From positions 3,263,501-3,327,500 of the forward strand of contig NZ_FSRB01000001.1 in assembly GCF_900129635.1 (NCBI RefSeq): a DNA stretch of 64,000 bases. Reading direction: 5' to 3'. How positions within the stretch are numbered: position 1 is the first letter of the stretch; the number at the start of each line of letters is the position of its first letter. The notes under the pieces are model-generated. The model was given only the letters and a program-made list of their open reading frames with translations. It was not told the origin of the DNA and made no database searches. Position numbers and translations under genes: made by a program. The DNA is from Singulisphaera sp. GP187 (GTDB lineage Bacteria > Planctomycetota > Planctomycetia > Isosphaerales > Isosphaeraceae). Shown in pieces: positions 63,147-64,000 of the stretch.

Positions 63147-63869
63147 ATGACTCAGCATCCCGACTTATTTGCGGCCCTCGCCGCACCCTTCGATTCCCAC
63201 GAACTCAAGCTCCGCTCGCAGAGCGGCCGCCAGCTCCACTACATCACGGCGCGAACCGTGATGAATCGACTCGACACCGTGCTCGGCCCCGAGAACTGGT
63301 GGGATCGTTACGTGCCGGGTGAAAACAGCGTCATGTGCGAGTTGACCATCCGGCTGCCCGATGGGTCGACCTTGACCAAGTCGGACGCCGGCGGTTACGC
63401 CGGAATGGCCGACTCGGGCGACGACGACAAGTCGGGCTACTCCGACGGATTCAAGCGGGCCGCCGTCAAGTTCGGAGTGGCCCGTTACCTGTACCGTGAC
63501 GGCGTTCCCGCCTTCGTGCAAGAGCGGACACCCGGAATCGAGCAGGCCGTTCCTGCCCCCGAGCCGCAACCGCAGCCGGCGCCGTCACCGGCTCGGTCAG
63601 CGACGGCCACTGCCACCGCTCATGGCGGCAATGGCGGGCCACCCCGCACGGGCAAGGCGCTCTTCGCATGGACGAAGGACCAGGAACAGCGCTACTCGGT
63701 CGGGCTTTTGAAGTACCTCAACAGTTGGGCGAAGCTGCAAGAATTTCCGGGCAGAATGGTGGACTGGGACGCCGAACAGGTGACGCTGGCCCATGGGGAG
63801 GCGTGCCGGAAGCTCCAGTCGATCCACGCAACGTCGTCCGAGGCCTACGAAGAAGCCCTTGCCAACTGA
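63147..63869 (+). CDS. Rad52/Rad22-family DNA repair protein
   Basis: A 240-residue protein. Residues 1-125 match the Rad52 single-strand annealing domain: YITARTVMNRLDTVLGPENW, CELTIRLPDGS, GYAGMADSGDDDKSGYSDGF and KRAAVKFGVARYLYRDG. A Pro/Ala/Gln linker (about 135-165) leads to a C-terminal helical part. Such proteins anneal complementary single strands in repair or in phage-type recombination. GGGGGG precedes the ATG. The gene is alone between its neighbours. Confidence 0.85.
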   Translation: MTQHPDLFAALAAPFDSHELKLRSQSGRQLHYITARTVMNRLDTVLGPENWWDRYVPGENSVMCELTIRLPDGSTLTKSDAGGYAGMADSGDDDKSGYSDGFKRAAVKFGVARYLYRDGVPAFVQERTPGIEQAVPAPEPQPQPAPSPARSATATATAHGGNGGPPRTGKALFAWTKDQEQRYSVGLLKYLNSWAKLQEFPGRMVDWDAEQVTLAHGEACRKLQSIHATSSEAYEEALAN

Positions 63870-63933
63870 GCCAAGAGTCGATTCTCGGACTCGCCCCACT
63901 TGCCAGTGGGATCGAGTGGGTGGACTCTGGTCG

Positions 63934-63971
63934 AATACCCCGGTCGCCGCATCCGCGGCCGCCGGGGTATT
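63934..63971 (+). terminator. Terminator after the Rad52-family gene
   Basis: The stem AATACCCCGG and CCGGGGTATT, with an extra internal GCCGC/GCGGC pairing, followed by TTCGTT. It lies about 65 bases after the stop. Beyond it the last bases hold nothing recognised. Confidence 0.7.
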
Positions 63972-64000
63972 TTCGTTGCGGGACAAGTCGCGGCCGCGGT

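Overview
This is 64 kb of high-GC DNA from a planctomycete, most likely of the Isosphaerales type. The phylum call rests on several family traits seen together: a giant secreted protein with the planctomycete-style N-terminal LEVRQLL motif, a DUF1559 domain, a BlaI plus M56 peptidase pair, a DUF4175-like membrane protein, an MqnD-type futalosine menaquinone enzyme, and small c-type-haem proteins. No rRNA or tRNA gene was recognised.

Layout. (1) 1-2545: 5' part of a minus-strand DUF4175-like membrane protein that runs off the window through a coding minisatellite. (2) 2.9-19.3 kb: an accessory island. It holds a transposase remnant, a 2431-residue RHS/YD protein (two Calx-beta domains, an embedded FG-GAP-like array, a C-terminal toxin-like tip) with a putative immunity gene, and a displaced second RHS tip with a frameshifted ParB-like toxin region and a pentapeptide-repeat immunity candidate. 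Further on are an intact IS4-type element, an IS110 transposase, an intact IS630-type element inserted at the 3' end of a third toxin/immunity remnant, and a doubly frameshifted ParE-like gene. (3) 19.4-29.3 kb: CBM9-like secreted protein, purM, a cytochrome c'-like protein, a lipoate ligase-like gene, and the 2-oxoglutarate dehydrogenase set sucA-sucB-lpdA. (4) 29.5-38.5 kb: two paralogous small proteins on either side of blaI and an M56-DUF1559 fusion, then a luciferase-like oxidoreductase, an HNH nuclease with a small partner, and a frameshifted ATP-grasp gene. (5) 39-50 kb: TPR/SPINDLY glycosyltransferase, the pyruvate dehydrogenase operon pdhA-pdhB-pdhC-lpdA, and aconitase. (6) 50-64 kb: mqnD, a three-gene ABC export/processing operon, a haem-motif secreted protein, pabA/trpG, moeA, lnt, a coiled-coil protein with an overlapping TM partner, and a Rad52/22-family protein.

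The core genes join up around 2-oxoacid oxidation. Two complete lipoyl-dependent dehydrogenase complexes, each with its own E3, lie within 23 kb together with aconitase and a lipoate ligase-like enzyme. The most unusual part is the RHS island. It looks like a polymorphic-toxin locus whose C-terminal tip has been replaced. A displaced RHS tip was left downstream, and palindromes and insertion sequences sit at the breakpoints.
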